Assembly: GCF_000949475.1 (NCBI RefSeq)
Contig: NZ_JRHC01000003.1
Span: forward strand, 434,001-498,000
Direction of reading: 5' to 3'
Length of the DNA: 64,000 nucleotides
From: Draconibacterium sediminis
Lineage (GTDB): Bacteria > Bacteroidota > Bacteroidia > Bacteroidales > Prolixibacteraceae
Part shown: positions 7,816-16,098 of the stretch, one piece after another
Numbering within the stretch: the stretch's first letter is position 1
How the letters are laid out: the number at the start of each line of letters is the position of its first letter
The notes under the pieces: generated by a model
The model's database searches: none
Seen by the model: the letters and a program-made list of their open reading frames with translations, nothing else
Told to the model about the DNA's origin: nothing
Position numbers and translations under genes: made by a program

Positions 7816-8529
7816 ATGAAAAGAGTAGCACTGGTAACTGGCGCTTCAAAAGGCATTGGAAAAGTAATTGCTATTAAACTCGCTGAGTTAGGTTTCAATA
7901 TAATGATTGTTGGTAGGAATAAAGATCAATTAACCCTGGTAAAAGATGAGATTGAAAGACGAAATGTATCCTGTGCAATTACTTCTGCTGACTTATCCGA
8001 ATCAAATGCACCTGCATATGTCGTAAATGAAACAATACGTATGTTGGGAAAACTCGACGTACTGATTAACAACGCCGGGCTTGCGGGTTCAATGCCCGTT
8101 TCAGAAACTTCTGTCGAATTGTGGGATTTACTTTTTAAGGTTAATGCAAGGGCGCCTTATTTTATTTGTAAAGAAGCTGTTCCATTTTTAAAAGCAAGCC
8201 ATAATCCGGTAATCATAAATATTGGATCTGTAGTGGATTTTAAAGGCTATATCAATCAATCTGCATACGCATCATCGAAACATGCGCTGGCCGGTTTTAC
8301 CAAGGTTTTAGCTAAAGAAGTACAAAATGATGGCATTAAAGTACATTTGATTTCTCCGGGTGGGGTAAATACCGAGATGGTGAGCGAAATGCGACCGGAT
8401 ATTAATACCGACGAACTCATAAAGCCCGAAGAAATAGCCGAGCTGGTGGAGTTTCTGGTTACACGAAAAGGAAAAGGAACCATCGATCATTTTTATATAC
8501 GCCGGCAATCGGGACTGGCCTTTGATTAG
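7816..8529 (+). CDS. Short-chain dehydrogenase/reductase (classical SDR)
   Basis: This 237-residue cytosolic Rossmann-fold oxidoreductase carries every classical SDR mark: the cofactor loop TGASKGIG (8-15), NNAG (85-88), Asn110, and the catalytic Ser138, Tyr151 and Lys155 (YASSK). Arg34 near the end of strand 2 (IVGRNKD) may favour NADP(H), but this is not decisive. It lies at the end of the rhamnose operon, behind a terminator hairpin. B. thetaiotaomicron has a lactaldehyde oxidoreductase (RhaO) in its operon, and no such gene is visible here, so this SDR may reduce or oxidise L-lactaldehyde. An unrelated sugar dehydrogenase is equally allowed by the sequence. It converges on HTCS 1 with only 12 bases between stop codons. 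Confidence 0.88.
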   Translation: MKRVALVTGASKGIGKVIAIKLAELGFNIMIVGRNKDQLTLVKDEIERRNVSCAITSADLSESNAPAYVVNETIRMLGKLDVLINNAGLAGSMPVSETSVELWDLLFKVNARAPYFICKEAVPFLKASHNPVIINIGSVVDFKGYINQSAYASSKHALAGFTKVLAKEVQNDGIKVHLISPGGVNTEMVSEMRPDINTDELIKPEEIAELVEFLVTRKGKGTIDHFYIRRQSGLAFD

Positions 8530-8541
8530 TACACAGTTTTA

Positions 8542-11500
8542 TTACAATTCTGATGTTATACTGATTAGTGATTTTTTAAACTGCAATGGGCTAACACCTT
8601 TTTCTTTTTTAAACTGAACCGAAAAGTTGCTTTGACTGCCAAATCCACAAATAAAGCTTATCTCACCAAAATTTTCGTTACCTTCTTTTATTAATTCAAT
8701 TGCCTTGTTAATCCTATATTTGGTAATAAACTCCTTGGGCGAGATATCCATTATGTTTATGAACTTTCGATAAAAGTTTGTTCGGCTCATATTCATTTGT
8801 TCTGCCATAAAATTTACATTTAGTTTTGGGGAGTGATATTCTGAAGATACAATCGCCTTTATTTTTTTTACAAAATTTAATTCGTTAGGATTGGACATTT
8901 CAATACTTGGTTCAGTAAAAATTCCTTGTTTGTATCTATTTTGAAGCTTTTTGCGAAGAGCAATAAGATTTACTATCCGGGCCTTCAGAACTTCTAAATC
9001 AAAGGGTTTCGAAACATAATCGTCTGCACCATATTTGTATCCTGTAATGGTACTGTCCGAGTCCGTTTTTGCTGTAAGTAATATTATCGGAATGTGCGAG
9101 ATATTCTCATCGTCCCGTATCATTTTACACATTTCGAAACCATCTGTTTCCGGCATCATAATATCTGAAATAATAACACTGGGTAAATGCTGTTTGGCCA
9201 GCGAATAACCTTCGCTACCATTATAACACGAAATTACCTTGAAATCGCCGTGTAAAGAAGAACAAATAAAACGATTCAGTTCCGGATCATCTTCAACTAC
9301 AAGAATCATCTCCGAGTTCGTATTTGATATTACTTTCATTTCAGATTTCGTTGAAACACAGGAATCCTCTTCTTTCTTATAAGGTTCATCCATTTTATAA
9401 AAAACGTTTTCATATACTTTCTCATCAATCGAAAGAATAAACGAAAACCTTGTTTCTACATTAGGTATACTTTGTGCTATTATTGCCCCTTTGTGCAGTT
9501 CAACCAATCTTTTTACAAAATCTAATCCGATTCCTGTTCCCGAATAGTCAGGTTTGTTTTTGTCGCTCTCTGATTGTTTATAGCGCTTAAATACATACGG
9601 TAGATCGGTTGGGTTTATACCAGTTCCATTGTCGACTGTGGTAATCTTGACAAAATGAGTTTTTGGTAAGCTTTTGTTGAAGTTTTGATAAGTTGAGTAT
9701 TCTTCCCTGTCGAGCATCTCAATACAAACACTAACTTTTCCATTTTCTGTTATATGTTTCAATGCGTTAGTTATAAGGTTGCTCAATATCTTTTCGTATT
9801 TGTCTTTATCAACTGGTATTATTAGTTGATCCAATACAGATTCTACCTGTATTTTTATATTCCTAATAGAGGCTACATACTGAAACGATTGAATTAAGTT
9901 TTTCGTCAATGAAATGATATCTTCGTTTCTGACTTTTAATTCAAGTGCATCGTTCTCAAGACTCTTGAATGAGAGTAACTGATTTACGAGCGTAAGTAAA
10001 CGGTTTGTGCTGTATTGAAGCCCTTTAAAGGAATCGGATTTTGTTTGACTTGAATTCAAACTTTTAGATAACACATCAAAATTTCCTTTAATAAGGGTAA
10101 GTGGCGTTCTGATTTCATGTGAAATATTGGTAAAAAAACGCATTTTCATTTGAGCAATTTCATTTTCTCTTACTCGTTCCTTGTGCTCAATTTCAAGTTT
10201 AGTTCTGTATATTTTAGCCCTTAAGGTTATTTTGAAACTGAAATAAATAATATTGGCTAATACAAACAAATAGATGATGTAGGCGAGAGGGGTTTTAAAG
10301 GGAGAGGGTTTTACAATAATTTTTAATGTCTTAATTTCCGACCAAAGTCCGGTATTGTTTTGTGCTTTTACCTTAAAAGTATATGTGCCCGGACTCAAGT
10401 TCGAAAAATTAGCATGTGAACGCACTCCTACATAATTCCAGTTCTTATCTAACCCTTCCAGAAAATAGGCATACTTAATCTTATCTGCGGCAACATAATC
10501 AAAGGCATGGTAGGCTATTGTAAATATATTTTGTTTGTGGGTTAGGGTTATGCTTTCGGTTTTGTTTAATACTTGCGTTAAAAGTTTCGTTTCATCGTTT
10601 GGTTTAATTTCTTTGTTCTTTACAGATATCGACTTTAAGGTAATTTTTGGAGCCTTATTGTAATCAAATTTGTTAACCAGCTGAGGATCAAAAAATGTTA
10701 GGCCATTATTGCCACCAAAAAACAAGATCCCGTTGCTGTCTCTTACAGATGAATTACGATGAAACTGCAGGTTCTGTAGTCCCTCATTTTGAAAGAAATT
10801 AACAAATTCTTCCTTTTTATTAAATCGCGACAGACCGTAAGATGTTCCTAACCATAAATTTCCGTCCTTATCTTCTTCAATACTAACAATGTCATTATTA
10901 GGAAGTCCATCAATTTCTTTAAAAATGCTAAAGCTTTTATCTATGAAATTATATTTATAAAGCCCCTTGTCGTAATTTCCTAACCAGAGGGTACTGTCAT
11001 CATCGAGCAACATGGTAACCACCTCATTAAGGGTATTTGAGTTCGTGGAAATAACCTCGTTCAGGTTTTTAAAAGTATTCGAATTAATATTATATAAAAA
11101 AACTCCTTCTATAATTGACGACAGTAGAACCTCTTCGTCTCCAAATGGAATAATCTTTACAATGCCGCTTTTATACTTCTTATTCTGTACCAATATTTTT
11201 CCGTCATAGTCAAGTATGAAAATTCCCTGCAAACTTGAACCTGCAATAATTTTTCCAGCTTGTTCACAAAACGATACTATTCCCATGTTGGGTTTGGGTA
11301 ATTCAATTTCTTTTACTTGCTTAAACTGCAAATCAGTTTTAAGCAGACATTTAGATGAACTAATCCAAAGTTGATTTCTTGAATCAATAAATAAGGTCCG
11401 AATATTATTGTCTCGTAAAAAGCTATTATTTTTATGAAGATGCCTCTTCTTTTGCTTAGAGCTTTTATTATAGACGTATAAACCTTCAGAACGAGTTCCA

Positions 11501-12579
11501 ATAAAGTGGTTTGATTCACTATCGATAGCAATACTGGTGACGAACGAATTTTTAGTCAGGTTTTCTAATTGTGTTTCATAATTAATATTGTTTAGCTGGT
11601 TAAAGGATACATCGGCTCCTTGCTCAAATGTCCCTAACCAAATGTTATTATCCCTGTCTTTAAAAATTGTTGTTAAATGATTTGAGCGGAGATTGGAGTT
11701 TGCTTTGTTGTAGTTTGAAATTTGATTTAATTGAGTGTTAAAAATGAATAATCCATTATTTTGAGTACCAATCCAAAGTACATTTTTGTCGATCTTTTCA
11801 ATAAAAGTAAAGTCACAATTTTCAAGTTCTTCCAGCTTCTTGTATTTATCAGGGAGGTTTATGAAAGTTCTGGAAGAAAGACTAAAAGAGCTAATTCTTT
11901 TCTTCGCAATTAAAAGTATATCATCAGTTTTTAAGATATCTCCATAATTGTATTGTTCATATTCTCCCGCAATAGTATACTGCAGCAACACTCCTGTAAC
12001 AGGATTGAAATTTATAAGGTTATTACTATCTCTTGTTTTTCCCCATAAACCCGTTTTTTCATCAGCAATCAGGCTATTAATTTCAAGAGATGTATCGAAT
12101 TGTGTTACCGGGGTAAATGCAAACTCTTCTTTCGAGTAAATAAACAGACCGCCGGAAGCGCTGGTTCCGTAAGTGTTACCATTAAAATCAATAAAGTCGG
12201 AGAACCATTCGTTATTTGATTTAATGTTATACATCTTATCAACGTTTGTATCAAACATATTTACTCCATAGGCAGTGGCACAAAATATTTGTCCATTCGA
12301 GTTTTTATAGAGCTTGTATGTTCTGTTGTGATACAGCAAACTATCAGTATTTGTGATCAAAAAATGCTCAAAGGAAACTCCATTATAACGGTTTAAACCA
12401 CGTGCAGTAGCCATCCAAATATAACCTTGCTCATCTTGTTCAAATGATTGAACAGATAGATTTGAGATTCCATCTTCAAAATTTAAGTTTTGAAATCTGG
12501 GATCTGTCATATTTGCATATTCCTGGCAATATCCAAGAAAAAATATGAATACAAATACGACGGTATAGATAGTTTTCAT
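8542..12579 (-). CDS. Hybrid two-component system regulator (HTCS 1) of PUL 1
   Basis: A 1345-residue one-protein sensor-regulator spans the inner membrane. Signal peptide 1-19 (ends LGYCQ) leads to a periplasmic double beta-propeller with many Reg_prop repeats (LWIGTQNNGLF, NIWLGTFEQG, LWLGNYDKGLY, LWLGTSYGLSRF), a Y_Y_Y domain (about 665-750), one transmembrane helix (about 765-787), a histidine kinase with phospho-acceptor His821 (FFTNISHEIRTPL), an ATPase domain with Asp983 (DNGTG), a receiver domain with phospho-acceptor Asp1139 (IISDIMMP) and an AraC-type DNA-binding domain in the last 100 residues. The reading frame extends to a TTG at 12600, but the ATG at 12579 gives a proper signal peptide and is preferred. 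It diverges from susC1. By family precedent it senses an oligosaccharide in the periplasm and activates the adjacent PUL. Confidence 0.96.
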   Translation of the reverse strand: MKTIYTVVFVFIFFLGYCQEYANMTDPRFQNLNFEDGISNLSVQSFEQDEQGYIWMATARGLNRYNGVSFEHFLITNTDSLLYHNRTYKLYKNSNGQIFCATAYGVNMFDTNVDKMYNIKSNNEWFSDFIDFNGNTYGTSASGGLFIYSKEEFAFTPVTQFDTSLEINSLIADEKTGLWGKTRDSNNLINFNPVTGVLLQYTIAGEYEQYNYGDILKTDDILLIAKKRISSFSLSSRTFINLPDKYKKLEELENCDFTFIEKIDKNVLWIGTQNNGLFIFNTQLNQISNYNKANSNLRSNHLTTIFKDRDNNIWLGTFEQGADVSFNQLNNINYETQLENLTKNSFVTSIAIDSESNHFIGTRSEGLYVYNKSSKQKKRHLHKNNSFLRDNNIRTLFIDSRNQLWISSSKCLLKTDLQFKQVKEIELPKPNMGIVSFCEQAGKIIAGSSLQGIFILDYDGKILVQNKKYKSGIVKIIPFGDEEVLLSSIIEGVFLYNINSNTFKNLNEVISTNSNTLNEVVTMLLDDDSTLWLGNYDKGLYKYNFIDKSFSIFKEIDGLPNNDIVSIEEDKDGNLWLGTSYGLSRFNKKEEFVNFFQNEGLQNLQFHRNSSVRDSNGILFFGGNNGLTFFDPQLVNKFDYNKAPKITLKSISVKNKEIKPNDETKLLTQVLNKTESITLTHKQNIFTIAYHAFDYVAADKIKYAYFLEGLDKNWNYVGVRSHANFSNLSPGTYTFKVKAQNNTGLWSEIKTLKIIVKPSPFKTPLAYIIYLFVLANIIYFSFKITLRAKIYRTKLEIEHKERVRENEIAQMKMRFFTNISHEIRTPLTLIKGNFDVLSKSLNSSQTKSDSFKGLQYSTNRLLTLVNQLLSFKSLENDALELKVRNEDIISLTKNLIQSFQYVASIRNIKIQVESVLDQLIIPVDKDKYEKILSNLITNALKHITENGKVSVCIEMLDREEYSTYQNFNKSLPKTHFVKITTVDNGTGINPTDLPYVFKRYKQSESDKNKPDYSGTGIGLDFVKRLVELHKGAIIAQSIPNVETRFSFILSIDEKVYENVFYKMDEPYKKEEDSCVSTKSEMKVISNTNSEMILVVEDDPELNRFICSSLHGDFKVISCYNGSEGYSLAKQHLPSVIISDIMMPETDGFEMCKMIRDDENISHIPIILLTAKTDSDSTITGYKYGADDYVSKPFDLEVLKARIVNLIALRKKLQNRYKQGIFTEPSIEMSNPNELNFVKKIKAIVSSEYHSPKLNVNFMAEQMNMSRTNFYRKFINIMDISPKEFITKYRINKAIELIKEGNENFGEISFICGFGSQSNFSVQFKKEKGVSPLQFKKSLISITSEL

Positions 12580-12597
12580 AAAAGAAAAAGTCTGGTT

Positions 12598-12628
12598 CAA
12601 AAATAAGGATGCTTCTGAATCAAAAATA
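12598..12628 (-). promoter_or_regulatory. Candidate promoter of HTCS 1 (two tandem -7 boxes)
   Basis: On the minus strand TATTTTTG occurs twice, at 12605-12598 and 12628-12621. Both are exact TAnnTTTG matches. The inner box would give a leader of only about 10 bases to the ATG at 12579 and the outer about 35. The TTTG of the outer box could serve as the -33 of the inner one. Confidence 0.4.
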
Positions 12629-12688
12629 GCAAAAAGAAGACAGTGAGAGTGCTTTAAAGTGCTTTAAATTAGTGTGTTTTTGCTGAAG

Positions 12689-12724
12689 TTGAACTATTGT
12701 ATCATTGGTGACACAATAGTTCAA
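12689..12724. promoter_or_regulatory. Perfect inverted repeat, candidate HTCS 1 operator
   Basis: TTGAACTATTGT (12689-12700) and ACAATAGTTCAA (12713-12724) are exact complements separated by 12 bases. The half-site TTGAAC / GTTCAA recurs before the GH106 gene at 20713 and the GH105 gene at 55939. The position between HTCS 1 and susC1 suggests an operator for the AraC-type domain; no binding data are available. Confidence 0.55.
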
Positions 12725-12958
12725 TCATGTTGCAAATAGAATAAAGAAATGAACATTTTTAATAAAAATCAATAAGCACTCACATTAGATTCGTGCTCAA
12801 ACTAATTTAGAATTAAACTTAAAAATGTGTAGAATAATCAGCAAGCTTTGCTTGATGTGGTTGTGTAGTTCTTATACAATCATTTTCCAACGAAATCATT
12901 TATAACCAACTCAATCTTTTAGGGATACTAATAAAATCTGAATTAAACTTAATTATTA

Positions 12959-15900
12959 ATGAAAGTAAAACGTATGAAAAGAAAAGACAATTTGAAATTT
13001 TGCATCGTTATGGTACTATTGTTTTGTAGTATAATAACTTTTGCACAGCAAAATGCAATTTCGGGGAAGGTAACGGATAGTTCCGGAGAACCTTTACCAG
13101 GAGTTACAGTAGTTTTAAGGGGAACTACTCAAGGTACAATTACTGATTTTGATGGAGCGTTCAACTTAACAAATGTTAAAGCAGAAGACGTTCTTGTATT
13201 CTCTTTTGTGGGAATGATTAAACAAGAAGTCGAGGTTGGTGATCAACGTAATTTTAAGGTTACAATGTTAGCCGATGCGATTGGTATTGAAGAAGTAGTG
13301 GCAGTAGGTTACGGAACACAAGTAAAACGTGAAGTTAGTGGTTCAGTTCAAACTGTTGATGCCGAAACATTAAAAGATCTGCCGGTTTCTCAGGTTACAC
13401 AAAAAATCCAAGGCCAAATGGCCGGGGTTCAAATTAAACAAACCACTGGTAAGCCCGGCGAGGGAATGAATGTTCGTATCCGTGGTCAGTTCTCAATTGC
13501 GGCAGGTAGCGAACCGTTATATGTGGTTGATGGATTCCCGATTACCGGAGGAATTAACAAAATAAATCCTGATGAAATTGAGGATATTACTGTATTAAAA
13601 GATGCTGCATCAACATCATTATATGGTTCGAGAGCTGCAAACGGCGTAATTTTAATTACAACTAAAAAAGGGAAACCTGGTCAAACCAACGTTAGTTTAA
13701 ATGTATCGTATGGTATTCAGGAAGTACCAGAGCGTGGACGAATTGATATGATGGACGCAGTTGAATTCGCTCAGTTTAAAAAGGAATTCTATGAAGACGC
13801 AGGGAAAGATGTTCCGGAAATGTTCCAGAACCCATCAATATACGAAGGAAAAAACAATGATTGGTATGATGCCTTATTACAAACAGCTCCTGTGCAGAGT
13901 TACAACCTAACGGTTACATCAAATACTGATAAATTGAGGACTGCAGCTGTAGCCGGTTTTTATAAGCAAGATGGTGTTGTAATTAATTCTGATTATGAAC
14001 GCTATTCACTTCGTTTAAACATGGACTACGATGTGTCGGATAAGGTTACAATTGGTTTTAATCTCGCACCATCATATATTAAGGATGATACACCACGTAC
14101 AGATGGAGGACGTAATGAAGGTATTTTGTTTAACGCCTTACATACATGGCCAATGATGCCTATTTATGACGACAACGGAGAATTAACACTGTATAACAAA
14201 TTGCCTGCAGATGTTGGTAATATTTTTTCCTACCCTAACTGGGTTCGTTCGGCACAGGAGCTAGTAAATGAAACAAAAGATCTTGATTTACTTTCCACAG
14301 GATATTTGGAGTACAAGCCTATTGCAGGTTTAACTTTAAAATCGAGCATAAATGCTCAGATTACAAACTCTAAATTTAAATTCTTTAATCCTTCAACTGC
14401 CACTTATCGCATTAATCAGGGGATTCCAACCACATCCCGATCAACACGAGATGAGTTTACTAATTTTTCGTGGTTGAACGAAAATACAGCAACTTATACA
14501 AAAAGCGTTGGAGATCATAATTTCTCTTTACTAGGTGGTGCAACCATTCAAAAATTCCGACAAGACCGTTTTCAATTAAATATGGATAATTTCTCGGATG
14601 ACCGTTTGCCATTTGTTCAAACAGCAACAAATATTAACCGCACTGGAACACAGGATATTGTTAATGAATGGAGTTTGGTGTCATTCCTCTCAAGGTTAAC
14701 CTACAACTATAAAGGAAAATATTTATTAACCGCGGCCATTCGTTCAGATGGTTCTTCGCGTTTTGGATCAGAAAATGCCTGGGGTACTTTCCCTTCTGTT
14801 TCAGTGGGGTGGATTGCGTCGGATGAAAGTTTCATGGCTGATGCAGAGGCAGTTTCCATGTTGAAACTCAGGGCAAGTTATGGTGTAACGGGTAATAATA
14901 ACATTGGTAACTATACGCAATATGCCTTAATTAACAATACGACTAGTGCGGCATTCAACGATAATTTTGCTGCCGGTTCGGCGGTAAGTTCAATGGCGAA
15001 TTCAAATTTGGGTTGGGAAACAACAAAACAATTTGACATTGGTTTCGATTTAAGTTTGTATAACAATCGTGTTTCAGTGGTTTACGACTATTATAAAAAG
15101 AAGACTACAAACTTATTGTATAATGTGCAGGTGCCATGGGAGTCTGGTTTCAGTAATTTTAGCGATAATATTGGTGAAATTGCGTTTTGGGGACACGAAT
15201 TGGGTATAAAGTCTATAAACACTACAGGCAAATTAAAATGGACTACCAGTGCAAATATTTCGTTTAACCGAAATGAAGTAAAATCGTTGGCTGAAGGAAT
15301 TGACAGGGTTTATGGCGATTTTCATATTACCAAAGTTGGAGAGCCATTTGGACAATTCTATGGATTTAAGTCCGATGGCCTTTATATGAATCAGGCAGAC
15401 CTTGATAATTCGCCTGTTGTTCCTGGCCGTTCTACAGTTGGTAGCATCAAATTGGTAGATGTGAATAACGATGGGGTTATTACAAAAGGTGGTGACAACG
15501 ATGACCGTACTATAATTGGAAATCCTTTTCCTGATTTTGAGTATGGTATGACCAATACCTTAAATTACGGCAATTGGGACTTTTCTGTTTTAATGACAGG
15601 TTCGCAAGGAGCAGAAGTTATGGTTCGTCATTTGGTGACTACTGCCAATCTCGATGGTGTTTTTAATTTGGTGGATGATGTTAAGTATCGTTGGAGATCG
15701 GAAGAGAATCCGGGTAAAGGATTTTATGGAACTACTGTTGGTGGCGGCCGTGTAACAGGTGTTGAGCGCGATTGGAACAACGATCGTGAAATTGCCGATG
15801 CATCATACCTGAATATTCGAAATATTACATTAGGCTATACCTACAATAGCAAAAGTAAGATCTTCAAATCAGCACGTTTTTATGCTTCCATACAAAACGT

Positions 15901-16054
15901 TTACATTTTTACCGATTATTGGGGGGGGCCAAATCCTGAGATTAGTGTTGGAAGAAGTGGCTCAAACGATGGTGGAAATTTAAGCCAGGGAGTTGATTGG
16001 TCAGGCTATCCTGTACCTCGTATCTACAACTTTGGAGTAAATGTTAATTTCTAA
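12959..16054 (+). CDS. SusC-like TonB-dependent outer-membrane transporter (PUL 1)
   Basis: This 1031-residue outer-membrane protein imports oligosaccharides with its SusD partner. After a signal peptide (about 1-29, ending ITFAQ) it has a CarboxypepD_reg-like domain (31-108, GKVTDSSGEPLPGVTVVLRG), the SusC hallmark IEEVVAVGYGTQ (110-121), a plug domain with RIRGQFS and PLYVVDGFPI (about 130-230), and a long beta-barrel ending in an aromatic residue (VNVNF). A second ATG at 12974 is also possible. The susD1 start is at most 45 bases beyond the stop, so the two are cotranslated. An eight-G tract at 15921-15928 within the coding sequence (WGGPNPE) is slippage-prone. HTCS 1, divergently encoded, is the likely activator. 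Confidence 0.96.
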   Translation: MKVKRMKRKDNLKFCIVMVLLFCSIITFAQQNAISGKVTDSSGEPLPGVTVVLRGTTQGTITDFDGAFNLTNVKAEDVLVFSFVGMIKQEVEVGDQRNFKVTMLADAIGIEEVVAVGYGTQVKREVSGSVQTVDAETLKDLPVSQVTQKIQGQMAGVQIKQTTGKPGEGMNVRIRGQFSIAAGSEPLYVVDGFPITGGINKINPDEIEDITVLKDAASTSLYGSRAANGVILITTKKGKPGQTNVSLNVSYGIQEVPERGRIDMMDAVEFAQFKKEFYEDAGKDVPEMFQNPSIYEGKNNDWYDALLQTAPVQSYNLTVTSNTDKLRTAAVAGFYKQDGVVINSDYERYSLRLNMDYDVSDKVTIGFNLAPSYIKDDTPRTDGGRNEGILFNALHTWPMMPIYDDNGELTLYNKLPADVGNIFSYPNWVRSAQELVNETKDLDLLSTGYLEYKPIAGLTLKSSINAQITNSKFKFFNPSTATYRINQGIPTTSRSTRDEFTNFSWLNENTATYTKSVGDHNFSLLGGATIQKFRQDRFQLNMDNFSDDRLPFVQTATNINRTGTQDIVNEWSLVSFLSRLTYNYKGKYLLTAAIRSDGSSRFGSENAWGTFPSVSVGWIASDESFMADAEAVSMLKLRASYGVTGNNNIGNYTQYALINNTTSAAFNDNFAAGSAVSSMANSNLGWETTKQFDIGFDLSLYNNRVSVVYDYYKKKTTNLLYNVQVPWESGFSNFSDNIGEIAFWGHELGIKSINTTGKLKWTTSANISFNRNEVKSLAEGIDRVYGDFHITKVGEPFGQFYGFKSDGLYMNQADLDNSPVVPGRSTVGSIKLVDVNNDGVITKGGDNDDRTIIGNPFPDFEYGMTNTLNYGNWDFSVLMTGSQGAEVMVRHLVTTANLDGVFNLVDDVKYRWRSEENPGKGFYGTTVGGGRVTGVERDWNNDREIADASYLNIRNITLGYTYNSKSKIFKSARFYASIQNVYIFTDYWGGPNPEISVGRSGSNDGGNLSQGVDWSGYPVPRIYNFGVNVNF

Positions 16055-16098
16055 TCATGGCCTTCATTATGTATAGAATCAAATTAAATTTAAAAACA

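Larger units (their letters stand above)
12580..12958. other. Divergent intergenic region between HTCS 1 and susC1
   Basis: This 379-base A/T-rich gap holds no gene I can support. It contains the HTCS 1 promoter boxes (12598-12628), a tandem direct repeat of the 10-mer GTGCTTTAAA at 12649-12658 and 12659-12668, and a perfect 12-bp inverted repeat at 12689-12724. No exact TAnnTTTG box was found on the plus strand; TCATGTTG at 12725-12732, just after the inverted repeat, is a weak candidate for a susC1 promoter and would imply a leader of roughly 220 bases. Confidence 0.7.

Noticed and set aside
7816-8529. SDR as L-rhamnose dehydrogenase of the non-phosphorylating pathway
   Set aside because: The complete phosphorylating set is present, and no lactonase, dehydratase or KDR-aldolase gene accompanies it.
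12580-12600. TTG start of HTCS 1 at 12600
   Set aside because: It adds seven residues before a proper signal peptide that begins with ATG at 12579, and overlaps the candidate -7 box.
16057-16098. Upstream ATG of susD1
   Set aside because: It would put 14 extra residues before a good lipoprotein signal; the ATG at 16099 gives a standard signal.
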